Part shown: in pieces, positions 61,981 to 64,000 of the stretch | Position numbering within the stretch: the first letter of the stretch is position 1 | Layout: each line of letters starts with the position of its first letter | NCBI RefSeq assembly: GCF_019059575.1 | Contig: NW_024882915.1 | Coordinates: forward strand, 62,001-126,000 | Length of the DNA: 64,000 nt | Direction: 5' to 3' | DNA from: Amphibalanus amphitrite | Lineage: Eukaryota > Arthropoda > Thecostraca > Balanomorpha > Balanidae | Position numbers and translations under genes: made by a program | The notes under the pieces: model-generated | Databases searched by the model: none | Told to the model about the DNA's origin: nothing | The model's input: only the letters and a program-made list of their open reading frames with translations

Positions 61981-63164
61981 GTCTTCAGCAAGTCAGCCAC
62001 TACTTTCCTTTCGAAATGCTCGATGACCGGTTAACAGAGCATATGAGTGACCGTAGCAATTTTAAATATGCATTAAAACCACACAACCTGCTGAAAGTGC
62101 ATTGGCTGCTCCTTGCTACTTGATCCAGTGTGAAGCAAAAACAAGATGAAGTCAAGTCGAGACTTGAGAAAACAGGAGCCGTCACTCGAGCCGAACCCGA
62201 GCAAAGCCACAGCAGTTTGCAATGTATAAACCCCATTCACTTCTATGGCTTAAGTCGGGATAGACAGGGCACACAGAGTGGGCTTGCCGGAGTTTAGCCC
62301 GCTCGGGCCCAGAGTAATTTCCATTATATAAATGGATTCACTGCTCGGGCTTAAATCGGGCTAACGCCAATCGTCGCTCAACTAGGGCTAAACTACGGCT
62401 GCCCGGAGCTCGCAGAGCGGGCATACCTCCGGCAGAGCATGGGCTTTAGTCGGCGTTTCTGTGTCATACGCCGACTTTAGCCCAAGCCCTAGCCGACTTT
62501 AGCCCGACTAAAAATCTCGGGCAATCCGCACTTGAGCCTGCTTGGGCCCGGAGCAAAATTGCTGGCTGGGTCTAGGGTTAAGGTCAAGGTCAGGTCATAA
62601 CAGGTCACGAAAATATTATATCATCCGTCGGTCACGTGACACATATTTTATGATCCATTTAGGCCAAAAATTTTGAATTTGATGTCGTCTGTGTCATTCG
62701 AGGTCATTTTGAGTCAAATTTAGCTTAGGTCAGGTCACTTTCAGGTCAAAAGAGGTCAAATTTTGAAGTTAAAATTTTTCAACAAAAAAGGTGTCTATTG
62801 GATGCAGTTTGAGCTCAGGAACACGATGGCGCTATTCATATTGGCGTGCGACCTAAAATTCGTGCTGAAAAAAATGATTTGAAAAATTAATAATTATTAA
62901 CTTTTTGCAATAATGCGTATAACTTAGCCATTTTTGAAGCTATTTAGCTAAAACTTGCTAAAGCTAGTCATAGTAATGCGTTCTATCACATATATTCCGG
63001 TTTTTTCGAAAAGTCAAAAAAATTTCTAAAAAAAATGTAAAAATATAAATTCTGAATTCTATTATGAAAATTTTTCAAAATTTTCAAAATTTCGAAAATC
63101 CGAGATAGCAGTTTGATAGCGCAGTCTATTCTGAGTTCTCTCATGCAAAGAAATTGGATCTAGC

Positions 63165-64000
63165 TTAACCCGCGACCTGGTGGGGGGGCTATTTTTGCCC
63201 CCCTCCAGACTTTTCGATATATCTCCAGAACCGCTGCGCCGATCGTCACCAAACTTTCAGTACCCTCCCGGACATCAATTTTACACATTGTGACCAAACA
63301 TTTTCCCAAAGGCTATGAGAGGTTGGCCGGAAATGACGTCAGAGTGACGTCATGTTCTGCCGTTTTCGACCCAAAAAAAAAAAGGTTTCGCGGGACGAGC
63401 TGTCAGGCCTATAGCTTTGCAAATACAGAAAAATGACAAAAACATAAAAGCTGTAGAATTGACAGGGCTACAAAATTCCTATCTCGGATTTTTGAAATTT
63501 TTGGATTTTGACCCCCAAAAATCAAAAAAATATTTTTTTTTTTTTCAGGTCAAGGTCAGGCGAAAAAAGGTCAAATTAAAAAAATGATATAATCGTCGAA
63601 AAATCCAAAAAGTTTTTTGAATTTCGCAAAAACCGGAATATATGTGATAGTCCTTACCGACTTCCATCCACATACCAAATTTGAGATTGATACCTCTTTT
63701 TTTGGCGAAGTTACAGCGAAAAAACTGTTCAAAGTTGATGACGTCAAATTTTCAAACTCAATTTTTAGCAATTCTAGACCCCGTAGCGCAAAACAAAGAC
63801 CACCATTAGACTCCACGTGACGAGCCGCATCGAATCAATACCCATTTTATGCAAAACTATTAACTTTAAAATTTGACCTTTTTTGGCCTGACCTTGACCT
63901 GACCTTGACCTGAACTTCACCAGAAAGTGACCTAAGCCGTACCTGATAGTCTTATAACTAACACCATTGAGTTGGAAATGAAAAATTGGCCATAAAATAT
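63165..64000. mobile_element. TTAA element V2, continues past window end
   Basis: Begins TTAACCCGCGACCTGG with a hairpin GGGGGGCTATTTTTGCCCCCC and the shared module ACCAAACTTTCAGTACCCTC. The pair AATGACGTCAGAGTGACGTCAT follows. TGACCT motifs increase towards the window end. It matches V1 but its right end is outside the window. Confidence 0.75.

Larger units (their letters stand above)
57087..61991 (-). mobile_element. circularly permuted Penelope-like element with 350-bp terminal direct repeats
   Basis: On the minus strand the order is: reverse transcriptase middle to GIY-YIG end (61991-60700), untranslated region with a probable hammerhead ribozyme (60699-60478), N-terminal domain and first part of the reverse transcriptase (60477-59241, then 57419-57087 after a hAT insertion). 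The 350-bp segment 61642-61991 is repeated, identical by eye, as 57087-57419 plus 59241-59257. After removing the hAT, the region is 3084 bp, i.e. one unit of about 2.73 kb plus the 350-bp overlap. Penelope-like elements are known for tandem and pseudo-LTR arrangements. Here the breakpoint lies within the coding region. Confidence 0.85.
55921..62570. mobile_element. element X, 6.65 kb, unclassified, carrying a Penelope-like element
   Basis: Inverted termini CCCAGCCAGCAATT and AATTGCTGGCTGGG interrupt U2. Compared with the empty site in U1 (GCGTTCTAGGG), the insertion duplicates only TC (55919-55920 and 62571-62572). Native X sequence is 55921-57086 and 61992-62570. Both arms carry clustered TTGGGCTTAG/GGGCTAA-like short motifs in opposite orientation (for example 55938-56060 and 62280-62560), suggesting protein-binding iterons. 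No transposase is recognised. A short frame near 56815-56870 (VDAAVALAKWFSG) is of unknown meaning. The superfamily is not identified. Confidence 0.7.
48886..62581. mobile_element. TTAA element U2, host of BEL/Pao and element X
   Basis: U2 segments are 48886-49424, 55523-55920 and 62571-62581. The left TTAA is 48886-48889 and the right TTAA is 62578-62581. Removing the BEL/Pao element and X restores a sequence colinear with U1. Ends are CCCTCGCACGATCAGG and TCTAGGG. Confidence 0.85.
48542..63168. mobile_element. A-family element A2, split by U2 and then by V2
   Basis: The left segment 48542-48889 (TTAACCCGCGCCCCACTGGG onward) and the right segment 62578-63168 join at the position of A1 3775-3785 (GATTTTCAGGTCAG). 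U2 occupies the gap through a TTAA duplication. The right end is in turn interrupted at CTAGCTTAA (63165) by V2, so the terminus of A2 lies outside the window. Confidence 0.8.

Noticed and set aside
1-64000. tRNA, rRNA or snRNA genes
   Set aside because: I looked for cloverleaf signatures and conserved rRNA or U-RNA words and saw none, but a covariance-model search was not possible.

Overview
This is a eukaryotic, almost certainly metazoan, window: short exons with GT/AG borders, very long introns, satellite arrays and a broad set of animal transposons (BEL/Pao, Penelope-like, LINE, hAT, Tc1/mariner, TTAA-target elements). The repeat repertoire fits a marine invertebrate, possibly a crustacean, but nothing fixes the species. 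I see no bacterial operons, rRNA, tRNA or CRISPR.

Host genes. One partial gene on the + strand is supported by four phase-compatible exons (24551-24623, 31325-31423, 36794-36924, 37340-37393). They encode a signal peptide followed by an extracellular segment with several N-glycosylation sequons. I do not recognise the family, and the 3' part is not visible. Two weaker exon candidates lie at 4829-4949 and 8041-8149. Tandem arrays begin or end exactly at several splice junctions of these exons; this is the most unusual host-side observation.

Mobile DNA. Most of the window consists of non-coding elements about 0.6-1.3 kb long. They are flanked by TTAA, end in CCC...GGG, and carry a G-tract/C-tract hairpin just inside each end. 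About 28 insertions in roughly a dozen related families (called A, B, D to K, O, P, S, U, V, Y, Z here) are nested in one another or abut by sharing a single TTAA. They are best explained as piggyBac-like (or Kolobok-like) non-autonomous elements. Their interiors are packed with AGGTCA/TGACCT and TGACGTCA motifs. Smaller TA-target elements, 8-bp-target hAT elements and a mariner relic are inserted in them, and many insertions can be checked against an empty paralogous copy in the same window.

Region by region: 1-3.4 kb, low-complexity and unique sequence; 3.4-4.6 kb, A-family element; 4.8-8.2 kb, minisatellites around two possible exons, with a LINE fragment; 8.9-23 kb, TTAA elements, some nested; 23.9-37.4 kb, the partial host gene with splice-anchored repeats and introns full of elements; 38-48.5 kb, more TTAA elements and a mariner relic; 48.3-63.2 kb, a deep transposon stack. 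In that stack a Y element is interrupted by A, A by U, and U by two things: an intact BEL/Pao retrotransposon (49430-55522, one open 1737-codon reading frame) and a 6.65-kb element X. X holds a circularly permuted Penelope-like element with 350-bp direct terminal repeats and a probable hammerhead ribozyme, itself split by a hAT element. The window ends inside another TTAA element.
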